Shown here: positions 14,211-22,381 of the stretch, in pieces
How positions within the stretch are numbered: the stretch's first letter is position 1
Layout: the number at the start of each line of letters is the position of its first letter
DNA from: Granulicella sp.
Lineage (GTDB): Bacteria; Acidobacteriota; Terriglobia; Terriglobales; Acidobacteriaceae
Length of the DNA: 23,908 nt
Direction of reading: 5' to 3'
Assembly (NCBI GenBank): GCA_003133205.1
Contig: PKWK01000283.1
Span: 1-23,908, forward strand
Made by a program: the position numbers and the translations under genes
The notes under the pieces: generated by a model
The model's input: only the letters and a program-made list of their open reading frames with translations
Told to the model about the DNA's origin: nothing
The model's database searches: none

Positions 14211-15824
14211 ATGGTTTTCAGTTCTAAAAGCCTCTCGATTCGCAATCTCAACGCGTTGACGGCGATCGTGATAGTGATGCTTCTTCCCGTAACCTCCCTG
14301 CCCGCGCAGCAGGCTCCCGCGCCCGACATCAAGGTCAGTGTCCGCCTGGTCACGCTGGACGTTGTGGTGACAGACAAGAAAGGCAATCTCGTTACGAACC
14401 TGAACAAGGATGACTTTCAGGTCTACGAGGATGCGCAGCGGCAGGCGATTCGTACCTTCGAGCCGCCGAGCGCCCACCTGATGCCGCAGGCGTCCGATGG
14501 AAAGTCGCGCGTAGTGGTCACTTCTGCGGCCGATCTCCCCAAGATTGGCAACGCCCCGGTCACCATCCTGGTGCTCGACGAACTGAACACTGCGTTTTCG
14601 GACATGTCCTTCGCTCGGCAGTCGCTCGAAAAGTTTCTACATGCGCAACCTGAGATACTCAACCAGCCCACCGCGCTGCTCGTTGCCAACAACACCAAAT
14701 TCCAGTTGCTGCAGGACTACACCCAGAAGCGCGCAGACGTCCTTGCCGCGCTGAAAGCCCACTTTCCGGAGTATCCCTGGAAGATGGCCAATGGCGGCAA
14801 AGACGGTGCCAACGCAGTCGAGCGCATCGTACAGTCGCTCTCCTCTCTCCTACAGATTGCGGAGGCGACGCGCGGGACTCCCGGCCGCAAGAATGTGATC
14901 TGGGTTGGCGTCAACGCGCCGGGCGTCGATCTCAGCAACGCCGATCCCGTCACCGTCAAGGAGATGAATGACGTCGTCAAGCGCGTCACCCAGACGCTGC
15001 TCGCCACCCGCGTCGCCGTCTACTATATAGACCCGACCATCAATAGCGCCGCCACCGTCGGCATCATGGTCCCCGACGACTCCGACGATGGCGACACCTT
15101 TGTCGCTACCGACCCGTTCAGCGCCGACATCAACTTCAACGAGTTTGCCCCCGCGACCGGCGGCAAGATCTTCATGTCGCGCAATGACGTCAACAATGAG
15201 ATCGCGACCTCGATCGACAACGGCAACACCTACTACTCCATCTCCTACTCGCCCACCAACAAGAGCGAGGACGCTGCCAAATTCCGCAACATCAAGATCA
15301 AGCTCTCCAATCCCAACCTGATCGCCACCACGCGCGAGGGCTACTATCCCGAGGGCGAAAACGCCAACAATGTTGAGGCGGATTCGACACTGGATGCGAA
15401 TCAGCGCAAGAGCATGCTGCAGATGGAGCTGTCGCAGGCAGCAGTCAGTGCGATGGCTTATAACGGCCTGTCCGTTGGCGCTGAGAAGAGTGTAGACAAG
15501 AAGCTGTGGCAGATCAGTGTGGATGGAAAGAATCTCTCCTGGACCTCAGCGCCCAGCGGCATGCTCGTTACCGAGGTCACCGCCATGGCCGTTGCGTTTG
15601 ACGATCGCGCAAACGGTAGCAAGGGCAAGTACCGTGAGGGGGGAAAGAGCAAGATGCTCGGCCATGTCTCGCGCGAACTGCAGAGCGAGCGCACGGCCGG
15701 TTCCTCTGTCGGCGCCGTCGTTTTCCAGCTTCCCGTGGAGATTCCCGGCGGCACCACGCGCGTGCGGATCGTCATGCGCGATGCCGTTTCGGGCAGGATT
15801 GGTACCTACGACACCACGCCCTGA
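14211..15824 (+). CDS. VWFA-related exported protein (TIGR03436 type)
   Basis: Acidobacterial VWFA-related protein of 537 residues with a signal peptide (LTAIVIVMLLPVTSLPAQQ). The diagnostic N-terminal block is present: IKVSVRLVTLDVVVTDKKGNLVTNLNKDDFQVYEDAQRQAI. It is followed by a Rossmann-like VWA core starting VTILVLDELNTAFSDMSFAR (residues 117-136) and TRGTPGRKNVIWVGVN. The canonical DxSxS metal site is altered to LDELNT, as is common in this family. A C-terminal beta-rich part contains YYSISYSPTN and LSNPNLIATTREGYYP, then a variable tail ending GRIGTYDTTP. The start is supported by GGTGGAG 6 nt before the ATG. The function is unknown; members are abundant in Acidobacteria and presumed to act outside the cytoplasm. 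Remnants of a TonB receptor and an Ig-like protein follow immediately. Confidence 0.88.
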   Translation: MVFSSKSLSIRNLNALTAIVIVMLLPVTSLPAQQAPAPDIKVSVRLVTLDVVVTDKKGNLVTNLNKDDFQVYEDAQRQAIRTFEPPSAHLMPQASDGKSRVVVTSAADLPKIGNAPVTILVLDELNTAFSDMSFARQSLEKFLHAQPEILNQPTALLVANNTKFQLLQDYTQKRADVLAALKAHFPEYPWKMANGGKDGANAVERIVQSLSSLLQIAEATRGTPGRKNVIWVGVNAPGVDLSNADPVTVKEMNDVVKRVTQTLLATRVAVYYIDPTINSAATVGIMVPDDSDDGDTFVATDPFSADINFNEFAPATGGKIFMSRNDVNNEIATSIDNGNTYYSISYSPTNKSEDAAKFRNIKIKLSNPNLIATTREGYYPEGENANNVEADSTLDANQRKSMLQMELSQAAVSAMAYNGLSVGAEKSVDKKLWQISVDGKNLSWTSAPSGMLVTEVTAMAVAFDDRANGSKGKYREGGKSKMLGHVSRELQSERTAGSSVGAVVFQLPVEIPGGTTRVRIVMRDAVSGRIGTYDTTP

Positions 15825-15848
15825 TTTTTTCGGCCAACCTCCTTCCGG

Positions 15849-16027
15849 CGGCCGCGAACTCCTATCCGGGCGAATGTCTACACCTATGTGCAGGATGACT
15901 GGCGCACGACCCCGAAGCTTACGCTCAACTACGGCATCCGCTATGAGTTGCCGTTTGCGTGGCATTCTGCGGATAATCAGGGCGTTACCTTCGCTCCAGG
16001 ATTCCAGTCCAGAGTCATTCCTTCGTT
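15849..16027 (+). pseudogene. TonB-dependent (Oar-like) receptor fragment
   Basis: From about 15855 the plus strand encodes RTPIRANVYTYVQDDWRT, then TPKLTLNYGIRYELPFAWHSADNQGVTFAPGFQSRVIP. This is the beta-barrel entry segment of large acidobacterial TonB-dependent receptors (consensus YVQDDWRVTPKLTLNLGLRYE). Similarity begins and ends abruptly, there is no start codon, and the frame stops soon after. It is an isolated internal piece of roughly 50 residues of a protein normally over 1,000 residues long. Confidence 0.75.
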
Positions 16028-16156
16028 ACGCCGCCGAGTACGCAATCCATCAAGGTGACCCTGGCCGACAGCAACACTCCGCAGGTAAGCCATTCGATCA
16101 ACTTCACCCTCAACGTCTGCAACATCAACGTTGGGACATCGTGCCAGACTTTCTAA
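16028..16156 (+). pseudogene. Ig-like/adhesin C-terminal fragment
   Basis: A different frame starting right after the TonB fragment encodes TPPSTQSIKVTLADSNTPQ and HSINFTLNVCNINVGTSCQTF, ending in TAA at 16154. The pattern (VTLADSNTP...INFTLNV) is that of C-terminal Ig-like or cadherin-like repeats of secreted proteins. No start and no upstream domain are present, so it is a second piece of gene debris. The family call is tentative. Confidence 0.45.
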
Positions 16157-16244
16157 CGCAGATACAGGTGAGAACCGAAGCCGTCGCCGAAGTATCCGCC
16201 CTGGTAAACGCACGCCTTCAGAGGCTGCTGAAGAAGCCATTTCT

Positions 16245-16289
16245 ATTGCTCTTGCCTCTGAGATCGTCTGTTGCTCTTGCTTCTGAGAT
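16245..16289. repeat. direct repeat TTGCTCTTGC(C/T)TCTGAGAT
   Basis: Two near-identical 19-nt copies (about 16246-16264 and 16271-16289), 25 bp apart, lead straight into the palindrome at 16292. This suggests that they form one composite repeat. Confidence 0.6.
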
Positions 16290-16291
16290 AG

Positions 16292-16345
16292 GTCCGGGCT
16301 TCAGCCCGGACATTAGCCCTCGGGCGAGGATGTGGGCTTCAGCCC
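16292..16345. repeat. REP-like palindrome pair
   Basis: Perfect 9-bp arms GTCCGGGCT/AGCCCGGAC around TC (16292-16311), then GGGCTTCAGCCC (16334-16345), 22 bp apart. Same pattern as 5740 and 6664. Confidence 0.7.
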
Positions 16346-16435
16346 CCGGGACATGCCCTCCTGCGCTACATGAGCCCCGCCTTGTCCAAAGCCTTGGATT
16401 CACCTACCGCCCAACGAGCATGTTCTGCTTAAGGG

Positions 16436-16451
16436 CACGGGTTTACCCGTG
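16436..16451. repeat. palindrome CACGGGTTTACCCGTG
   Basis: 7-bp arms around TT. Same design as the GGGGACTTTAGTCCCC palindrome at 5778. It is followed by a second, looser inverted repeat TGCCATAA...TTATGGCGGCA near 16490-16507. Confidence 0.6.
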
Positions 16452-16615
16452 AGACTGCCGCATTCAACCACTCTGCCAACCTGCCATAAATAACCGCTTA
16501 TGGCGGCACCTCAACCTTACACCGGCCTCCCAAATCATTTCTCGCGAAAAACCTCAGCAAATTCGCGTGTCAAGCCCCCAAATGACGTAACTCCATGATC
16601 CACAAGGGAATAGAG

Positions 16616-16648
16616 TTGGCATACTAGTTATGGTCAACCTGCTACAAT
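16616..16648 (+). promoter_or_regulatory. promoter-like box in element copy 2
   Basis: TTGGCA (16616-16621) and TACAAT (16643-16648) with a 21-nt spacer, enclosing the conserved 15-nt box. Spacing is almost the same as in copy 1 and equally non-canonical. Confidence 0.35.
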
Positions 16649-16669
16649 TAAGGTAGTAAGTAAATGAAA

Positions 16670-16701
16670 GGCTCAGCCACGCGGCTGGGCCTTTCGCATT
16701 T
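16670..16701 (+). terminator. terminator-like hairpin of element copy 2
   Basis: GGCTCAGCC and GGCTGGGCC form a 9-bp stem (one G-U pair) with loop ACGC at 16670-16691, followed by TTTCGCATTT. It lies about 22 nt after the -10 box, so any transcript would be very short, about 40-50 nt. Confidence 0.5.
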
Positions 16702-16965
16702 AAACCACGGTCCGGAGCAAACAAAGGACCGATCCAGACCTAACGTCTTTAGAAAACGTACTTTAGGACCTAGGTATGGGGGGTGGGGTACGCCACCAGC
16801 TGAAACCAAAACCGCCGGCCCAACGCTTAAGCCACATAGAATGATATATTTGACTATAACAACTGTAGAATCAAATATTTACAAGAATAAGTTTTGGCAT
16901 CTAGCTGCAAACACGCCACTTAGGACCACCGCCCTCCGGGGGGGTTACCTTCCAGGGGCTCACGC

Positions 16966-18954
16966 TCAAAACGTCAGCTCCCAAAGAAACTCGGCTTTAC
17001 TCACAGGATGTTCTGTAGATGCGGCGAGCCGTTGCCCTCGCGTCTCCAACGTCCCCTTGTCTACGGATCCGGGCTGTCCTGGCCCCATAACAACATTGGG
17101 TTCGATCTTCGTGGTTGCGTCGGCAGGAGACTGGAGACCGACACGCAGAGCCGCATCACCAACCTGGAAGGTGAATTTGTTCTTGCCGGCCTCCTGGATC
17201 GTCGTATCCGAGTGCAGCAATTCGGTGAATGCGCGCGGCTCCGAGGTTTCAATGCTGTCGGTAACGGTCAGCCTTCCTGCGGTATATCGCAGTGTCCGCT
17301 GATACTTCGTCAGACCCACGCTCTTCGCATACACGGGCGCGCCTTCGCCGGTAAACTCAAACCCGTTCGCATCCGCGCGCACCGACGTCAGCCGCGCACG
17401 GTTCAGTTGCGCGTAAGGAATTCCGCCCCAGACGTCATGCGTCCCCTCGGCGCCCTGGCCGTGTCCGTCGACCAGCAGCGTGTTGTGTTCGACCGTCTTC
17501 GGCGTTCCCGCATAGCCCGAGTCGCCCGTCAGGTACTTGCCGTGCGCAAACAGGATGAAGCTGTTCACATCCGGATGAACGTGCCCATCTTCAAGATGCC
17601 AGTCCGGATACTTTGCCACCAGCGCCGTCGTCTCATGTCCCTCAGGAGGTCCGCACTTGAACGCCACAGCCGTCGCCTTCGCGCTCCAGTCGTTGCGCCA
17701 GAACGCGACATCCGCATCCTCGAATCGATGCCAGGGAGAAAGCTTCGTGATCGGCGTCGACGCCAGATGGTTGTCGCGCCACACCACCGACCACCACTCC
17801 TCGGCGTTTGCCTGCTTCAAGTCGTTCTTCATCCAGTCGGCGACGCCCTCGGTCTGCGGATCGTGAAACTCCGTGGCCAGGTCGTAAAGCACGTTGTAGT
17901 TGGTGAGGAAGTGTCCGTCCGGATGGCTGCGTTCGTAGTCCTCGCCTTTCTTCGCTCGCGTGATCGGCCCATCGTAGACATCGCCGAAGTCGAACATCGA
18001 CTGTCCGCCCGGCAGCAACGAATGGGCCGCGTACAAGTACATATTCCGCAGCCCGGGGCGGTCGAAGAGGTCTTCGCCCGTCACATGCTTCTGCGCATCG
18101 AGGTAGTGAACGATCCACGGCGTCGCAAAGATCCAGTACTCATAGCCCTCGTAGTAGTAGCCGTCATGCGAGTAGGTCTCGAGCACGCGATCGTAGATGG
18201 CCCGCGCCTCTTTGGCCCACTCCGCGGCTTCCGGCACCTCGCCGTACACCGCATAAGCCGCGATTCCCAGCCCTGCCATCGGAATGAACGTGTGGTTCTG
18301 GCTGTAGGCGATCGTCCGGCCCGGCTTGGTCTTCCAGTACACGTACATCAGGTGGCCCTGCGTGGCCAACTTCGCGCGATACCGGTCCCGCTCCGCCGGC
18401 GTCAGGTCGTTGTAGAGCAGGTCGTAGCCCACGCCGAGTCCATAGAGCAGATGCCCCGCGGCCAGATCCGTGTTCGGCTTGTTGAAGCTGTAGCCCCACA
18501 CGTCGTAGCTAACGGCCGCATCCATATATACCTTTGCCGCCTTCAGGTACTTTGGATCGCCCTCCATCTTGTAGGCGAAGGCCGCTTCCGCGATCCCCAT
18601 CGCGACCTCATTCTGCGCGCGCCGCTGCTCGGCCGGTGGTGGTGGCGGTGGAACCTTGAGCGCCCGGATGTTCGTCAAAACCCGCTGCCACTCTGACTTG
18701 TCGGAGCCATGCACCTTCAGTCGCAGCGCGGCCAATTCGGCGTCCGTGAAGTAGACCCGCGGGTGCACTCCTGCCAACTCATCCTTGGGGCTGGCCTTCA
18801 CCGTGGCCAGCAAATCCAGCAACGGAGCCTTGCCCTTGGCGCTGGGAGTGTCCTTGGGCCCAAGCGATTCGTGCGCGTCCTGCGCTACCGCCGAACCCGC
18901 CAATGCCAAGCCCAGAACCGCCGTCGCCGCCAGACTGATCTGCCCCACTTTCAT
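16966..18954 (-). CDS. secreted heparinase II/III-family polysaccharide lyase
   Basis: Predicted lyase of uronate-containing polysaccharide or oligosaccharide; 662 residues with a signal peptide (ATAVLGLALAGSAVAQ). The N-terminal alpha/alpha toroid (about 60-400) begins HPRVYFTDAELAALR and contains the conserved SQNHTF (Asn220-His221) and HDGYYYEGYEYW. The C-terminal beta-sandwich (about 410-660) has HLEDGHVHPDVNSFILFAHG (His458, His460), LTGDSGYAG and VEHNTLLVDG. Together these give the Asn/His, Tyr and His set used by heparinase II, PL15 and PL17 enzymes. A proline run (101-107) lies in the first helical segment. The ATG at 18954 has GGAGAG upstream. It is divergent from the MFS transporter across 99 bp. 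The substrate cannot be read from sequence; pectin-derived or alginate-like oligouronides both fit the neighbours. Confidence 0.85.
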   Translation of the reverse strand: MKVGQISLAATAVLGLALAGSAVAQDAHESLGPKDTPSAKGKAPLLDLLATVKASPKDELAGVHPRVYFTDAELAALRLKVHGSDKSEWQRVLTNIRALKVPPPPPPAEQRRAQNEVAMGIAEAAFAYKMEGDPKYLKAAKVYMDAAVSYDVWGYSFNKPNTDLAAGHLLYGLGVGYDLLYNDLTPAERDRYRAKLATQGHLMYVYWKTKPGRTIAYSQNHTFIPMAGLGIAAYAVYGEVPEAAEWAKEARAIYDRVLETYSHDGYYYEGYEYWIFATPWIVHYLDAQKHVTGEDLFDRPGLRNMYLYAAHSLLPGGQSMFDFGDVYDGPITRAKKGEDYERSHPDGHFLTNYNVLYDLATEFHDPQTEGVADWMKNDLKQANAEEWWSVVWRDNHLASTPITKLSPWHRFEDADVAFWRNDWSAKATAVAFKCGPPEGHETTALVAKYPDWHLEDGHVHPDVNSFILFAHGKYLTGDSGYAGTPKTVEHNTLLVDGHGQGAEGTHDVWGGIPYAQLNRARLTSVRADANGFEFTGEGAPVYAKSVGLTKYQRTLRYTAGRLTVTDSIETSEPRAFTELLHSDTTIQEAGKNKFTFQVGDAALRVGLQSPADATTKIEPNVVMGPGQPGSVDKGTLETRGQRLAASTEHPVSKAEFLWELTF

Positions 18955-19035
18955 CCATCTCTCCTCTGCATAAGTAACCCGCGATGACGCATTTTCAGGC
19001 CATCAAGAATCCTACTCCCAGCGCTGCGTCCGATC

Positions 19036-19049
19036 TGTTATCGTTAGCA
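19036..19049. promoter_or_regulatory. LacI-type operator candidate
   Basis: TGTTATCGTTAGCA is a near-palindrome centred on CG (10 of 14 positions symmetric), resembling LacI/GalR-family operators. It lies 4 nt before the MFS start and in the short gap shared with the heparinase gene. No LacI regulator is in the window. Confidence 0.35.
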
Positions 19050-19053
19050 CCGG

Positions 19054-20385
19054 ATGACGCTACCACACGACGCGTACGCTGGAAAAATTGCCGGAACCCG
19101 CGGAATTCCTGGCCTGCGTTGGTGGATCATCTTCCTGATCTTTCTCGTCACCTGCATCAACTACATCGACCGCAGTTCGATAGGTTTGCTGGTCACGCGC
19201 TTCGGTCCCGACATCCACGTCACTGCGCGGCAGTATGGCTTCGTAAGCAGCCTCCTTTTGCTGGCTTACACGATCAGCCAGAGCGTGAGCGGACGTCTCT
19301 ACGACCGCTTCGGGGCGCGCATCGGCTTCAGCGTCTCCATCATTGTCTGGTGCGTGGCGGCGATGGCCCATGCTTTCATCACCGGGATTGTGAGCTTTGC
19401 CATCTGCTCTTTCTTTCTCGGCCTTGGCGAAGCCGGCAACTGGCCTGGCGCCGCTAAGGTTATCGCCGAGTGGTTTCCGCAAAAAGAGCGGGCCCTCGGG
19501 ATGGCGATCTTCAACGGCGGCGCATCGATGGGTGGCGTCATCGCGTTTCCCCTGGTCGCCACCTTCCTCGAGCCGCACTTTGGTTGGCGCAAGACATTCC
19601 TGATCATTGGTTCGGTCGGCTTCGTATGGCTGGCCGCGTGGCTGGCTGTCTATCGCCCGTTATTTCAGCATCCGCGTGTCACGCGCGAGGAACGCCTCCA
19701 CATTAGCGAAGGCCAGCCCAAGAGTGATGCGAGCAATGTTCAGCCGATCTCTCCGCGCGCTTTGCTCTCGCTGCGGCAGACGTGGGGCATTCTGCTGGCG
19801 CGGTTCTGCGTCGACCCGGTGTGGTGGCTTTACATGCTCTGGCTGCCGACTTACCTGAAGGAGGTCCGCCACTTTTCGCTGAAGGACGTTGGCGCATCGG
19901 GATGGTTGCCCTATCTCGCCGCAGCCGCCGGCGCGCTCTTCGGCGGATGGGCCGCAGGACGTCTGATCCGATCCGGAATGAGCATTAACGCCGCGCGCAA
20001 GACCGTCGTGAGCGTCGCCGCCTGCATGATGCCCTTCGGCATCCTGGCTGCGCGCGTTCACTCGGCGCACGCCGCTTTGGCCTGCATCACGGTTGTGCTA
20101 TTCGGCTTTCAGATGTGGATCTCCAACGTACAAACGCTTCCCAGCGACTTCTTCTCGCAGGCCTCAGTGGGCGCTGTAGCAGGCATGGGAGGCACAGCCG
20201 CAGGCATTGCCAGCCTGCTGTTCAATCTTTCCACTGCGCCGTTGGCCCGCCACTTCGGCTACGGCTTCGTCCTCACGATTGCCGGGCTGCTCGCACCCGT
20301 CGGCCTGCTGCTTCTCTTCGTGGTGGGCGGCGATATTCATCGGCTACCCCTTCCGGAGACGCGCGTCGAACCGCTTCCGGCGTAA
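19054..20385 (+). CDS. MFS transporter, hexuronate (ExuT/ACS) type
   Basis: Inner-membrane major facilitator of 443 residues with about 12 hydrophobic segments. It follows the anion:cation symporter pattern of hexuronate and glucarate permeases: RWWIIFLIFLVTCINYIDRSS in TM1, QYGFVSSLLLLAYTISQSVSGRLYDRFGAR, FFLGLGEAGNWPGAAKVIAEWFPQKERALGMAIFNGGASMGG, and FGWRKTFLIIGSVGFVWL. A WWLYMLWLPTYLKEVRHFS block opens the second half. It is expected to import a monomeric or small uronate released by the lyases. The ATG at 19054 lacks a clear ribosome-binding site and overlaps closely with an operator-like palindrome. It leads a run of genes with the reductase (42 bp on) and the hydrolase. Confidence 0.88.
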   Translation: MTLPHDAYAGKIAGTRGIPGLRWWIIFLIFLVTCINYIDRSSIGLLVTRFGPDIHVTARQYGFVSSLLLLAYTISQSVSGRLYDRFGARIGFSVSIIVWCVAAMAHAFITGIVSFAICSFFLGLGEAGNWPGAAKVIAEWFPQKERALGMAIFNGGASMGGVIAFPLVATFLEPHFGWRKTFLIIGSVGFVWLAAWLAVYRPLFQHPRVTREERLHISEGQPKSDASNVQPISPRALLSLRQTWGILLARFCVDPVWWLYMLWLPTYLKEVRHFSLKDVGASGWLPYLAAAAGALFGGWAAGRLIRSGMSINAARKTVVSVAACMMPFGILAARVHSAHAALACITVVLFGFQMWISNVQTLPSDFFSQASVGAVAGMGGTAAGIASLLFNLSTAPLARHFGYGFVLTIAGLLAPVGLLLLFVVGGDIHRLPLPETRVEPLPA

Positions 20386-20427
20386 CCTTATCCAAGACAA
20401 TTTAAGACAGAAAGAGATACTCCTCTC

Positions 20428-21177
20428 ATGAATGTTTTCAGCAATAAGCTCGCCCTCGTCTTTGGCGGAGGCCGCGACATCGGCGGCGCCATTTCGATTG
20501 CCCTCGCCAAGCGGGGCGCACAGGTTGCGCTCAGCTACAACAGCTCCGACCCGCAGGAGACCATTGCCGCGATCGAAGCCGCAGGCCAGAAGCCCCTGGT
20601 GCAGAAGGTCGACGCGCTCGACACGGCTGCAGTTCGAAACTTCGCCGCCTGGGCGCAGAAGGAATCCGGCAAGCCGATTGGCGTGCTGGTGAACGTGGTT
20701 GGCGGCCTGCTCGCTCGCAAGAAGATGGACGAAATGGACGACGCCTTCTGGGATACCGTCTTCAGCCTCAACGTAAAGAGCGTCTTCGCGATGACGCAGG
20801 CTGCACTTGCCTTGATGTCGGATGGAGGTGCCATCGTTAATGTCTCGTCGCAGGCGGGTCGCGATGGCGGCGGGCCCGGCGGCATCGCCTACGGTGCGTC
20901 GAAAGGGGCGATCATGAGCATGACGCGCGGCCTAGCCAAGGAACTCGGGCCGCGAAGGATTCGAGTCAACGCAGTCTGCCCGGGCATGATTGCCACCAAA
21001 TTTCACGATGACTTCACCAAGCCTGAAGTCCGTCAGCGGGTCGCCGGCATGACGCCGCTCGGGCGTGAGGGGCAGGCCTCGGAGGTCGCGGAACTCGTTG
21101 TCTACCTGGCGTCGGATCAGGCTTCGTTCGTCAATGGCACGTGCGTCGATATCAACGGCGGCATCCTGTTCAGCTAG
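20428..21177 (+). CDS. SDR-family oxidoreductase
   Basis: Classical short-chain dehydrogenase/reductase of 249 residues using NAD(P)H. The cofactor motif is GGGRDIGG (13-20), the conserved Asn is in LNVKS (Asn115), and the catalytic set is Ser140/141, Tyr155 and Lys159 in VNVSSQAG...AYGASKG. PG-motif sequence VNAVCPGMIATKF and the C-terminal VNGTCVDINGG are also typical. The usual NNAG motif reads NVVGG. Placed between a hexuronate-type permease and a hydrolase in a uronate locus, it could reduce an unsaturated-uronate-derived keto sugar (as DEH reductases do), but the sequence does not fix the substrate. Its TAG stop overlaps the next gene's GTG by one base. Confidence 0.88.
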   Translation: MNVFSNKLALVFGGGRDIGGAISIALAKRGAQVALSYNSSDPQETIAAIEAAGQKPLVQKVDALDTAAVRNFAAWAQKESGKPIGVLVNVVGGLLARKKMDEMDDAFWDTVFSLNVKSVFAMTQAALALMSDGGAIVNVSSQAGRDGGGPGGIAYGASKGAIMSMTRGLAKELGPRRIRVNAVCPGMIATKFHDDFTKPEVRQRVAGMTPLGREGQASEVAELVVYLASDQASFVNGTCVDINGGILFS

Positions 21178-22160
21178 TGAAAGACAATGGAGTGACCCAT
21201 CGGTTGAAGCTGTCGCGAATTGTTCTCACTCTTCTGCTGAGCGTAGGGATCTCCGGCTACGCTCAGCAAGCCCCCGCAACTGAGGCATCCAGCAAAGTCG
21301 CTGGGGCCGAGGCAACCGAGTCCAAGGCCGGCACGCTGCCGCCCGGCCTGCCGAAGATCAAGCCCGTCGAGCACAAGGACATCATTTATCGACAGATTCG
21401 GGGCCAGGATTTAAAGCTCGATGTCTATGAACAACCGGGCGGCAAGCCGGCTCCTGTCGTGGTCTATTGGCACGGAGGGGCGTGGTGGAAGGGCGAGCGT
21501 CCCGCGACCTACGGTAGCTTCCGCGCGCTGCTCGGCATGGGTTTCTCTGTTGTCAGTGTCGACTATCGGCTTACGGATGTGGCGCTCGCCCCCGCGGCGG
21601 TGCAGGACGTCCGATGCCCGCTGGCCTGGGTGAAGAAGAACGCAGCCGAGTACCACTTCGATGCCAGCCGCGTTGTCGCCTACGGCACGTCTGCCGGCGG
21701 CCATCTTGCTCTGATGGCCGGCTTTCTCCCGCCGAAGAACGGTATCGATCCGCCTGAATGCGGCGAAGTTCCGCAGGTTGCCGCGGTCATGGACTACTAC
21801 GGGATACCCGACGTCAAAGGCGTAGTTACCAGCGGCATTCCGTTGAGCAAATCCACCGTGCGCTGGCTGGGCAATGAGCCGGAGATGCTCGGCCTCGCCG
21901 CTCAGATGTCGCCCGTGACCTACCTGCGCGCCGGCCTGCCTTCGGTGTTCATCGCACACGGCGATGCCGACCCGACGGTTCCATATCAGCAGTCGATCGA
22001 CCTAAGGAAATCGTTAGAATCGCTGCATGTGCCCGTGACTATGGTCACAGTGCCTGGCGGCGTCCATGGCGCGTTCCCGCCCGATCAGACTCTCCGGATC
22101 AACGAGGCTCTGGAGAAGTTTTTTCTCCAAAATCACATCATCACGGCGACTCCCAAGTAG
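21177..22160 (+). CDS. secreted alpha/beta hydrolase (esterase/BD-FAE-like)
   Basis: Probable extracytoplasmic carboxylesterase of 327 residues. A signal peptide (LSRIVLTLLLSVGISGYAQQ) precedes a low-complexity linker and an alpha/beta-hydrolase core. The oxyanion motif is HGGAWW (99-104), the nucleophile Ser172 is in GTSAGGH, the acid is Asp265 in HGDADPTVP, and the catalytic His297 is in GGVHGAF. The pattern is that of BD-FAE/lipase-like esterases that remove acetyl or feruloyl groups from plant polysaccharides. The start is uncertain. GTG 21177 overlaps the reductase stop (TAGTG) and suggests translational coupling; GTG 21192 is an alternative, and the frame stays open to 21141. Its role may be de-esterifying pectin before the lyases act (inference). 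Confidence 0.82.
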   Translation: MKDNGVTHRLKLSRIVLTLLLSVGISGYAQQAPATEASSKVAGAEATESKAGTLPPGLPKIKPVEHKDIIYRQIRGQDLKLDVYEQPGGKPAPVVVYWHGGAWWKGERPATYGSFRALLGMGFSVVSVDYRLTDVALAPAAVQDVRCPLAWVKKNAAEYHFDASRVVAYGTSAGGHLALMAGFLPPKNGIDPPECGEVPQVAAVMDYYGIPDVKGVVTSGIPLSKSTVRWLGNEPEMLGLAAQMSPVTYLRAGLPSVFIAHGDADPTVPYQQSIDLRKSLESLHVPVTMVTVPGGVHGAFPPDQTLRINEALEKFFLQNHIITATPK

Positions 22161-22381
22161 CGCGTATTCGCGCCTGCCGACGCCCATGACAGCCCGCTGA
22201 GTCTCCCGCAGCGCACCCGCCAGGCGCACTGGCGGCTCCTCCGTCGGATCCATAGCGTTAGAAGAATATAGTTCACACTGTCTACAATTGCGGCTAGGAT
22301 GAATTGAACTTTTGTTTGTATCTTGGTCAAACAGTCTACCTAGCTGAGTTTTCCTTTTGTGACTGGAAACTAAATCGCTCA

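Larger units (their letters stand above)
16543..16770 (+). repeat. structured intergenic element, copy 2
   Basis: Same order as copy 1. Hairpin arms CGCGAA (16543-16548) and TTCGCG (16562-16567); the 26-nt block at 16553-16578 identical to 8761-8786; the 15-nt box TAGTTATGGTCAACC at 16625-16639; TACAAT at 16643-16648; GGTAGTA; then a GC hairpin (16670-16691) and T-rich tail. Spacer sequences between the blocks have diverged. One degenerate ~30-nt unit (TCTTTAGAAAACGTACTTTA, about 16746-16765) may correspond to the tandem repeats of copy 1. Confidence 0.6.
15825..16965. other. 1.1-kb region of gene debris, palindromes and element copy 2
   Basis: No intact gene. From left to right: TonB receptor fragment, Ig-like fragment, a ~25-bp direct repeat at 16245-16289, palindromes at 16292, 16334 and 16436, structured-element copy 2 from 16543, a G-rich patch (ATGGGGGGTGGGG, about 16774-16786), and an AT-rich stretch to 16910. 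The AT-rich stretch contains the inverted arms ATATTTGA/TCAAATAT (about 16846-16880). A run of CCTCCGGGGGGG precedes the heparinase stop. Confidence 0.65.

Noticed and set aside
17008..18696. 562-codon plus-strand open frame over the heparinase-type gene
   Set aside because: Same reasoning: Arg-rich, no family features, opposite a conserved secreted enzyme with its own signal peptide and ribosome-binding site.
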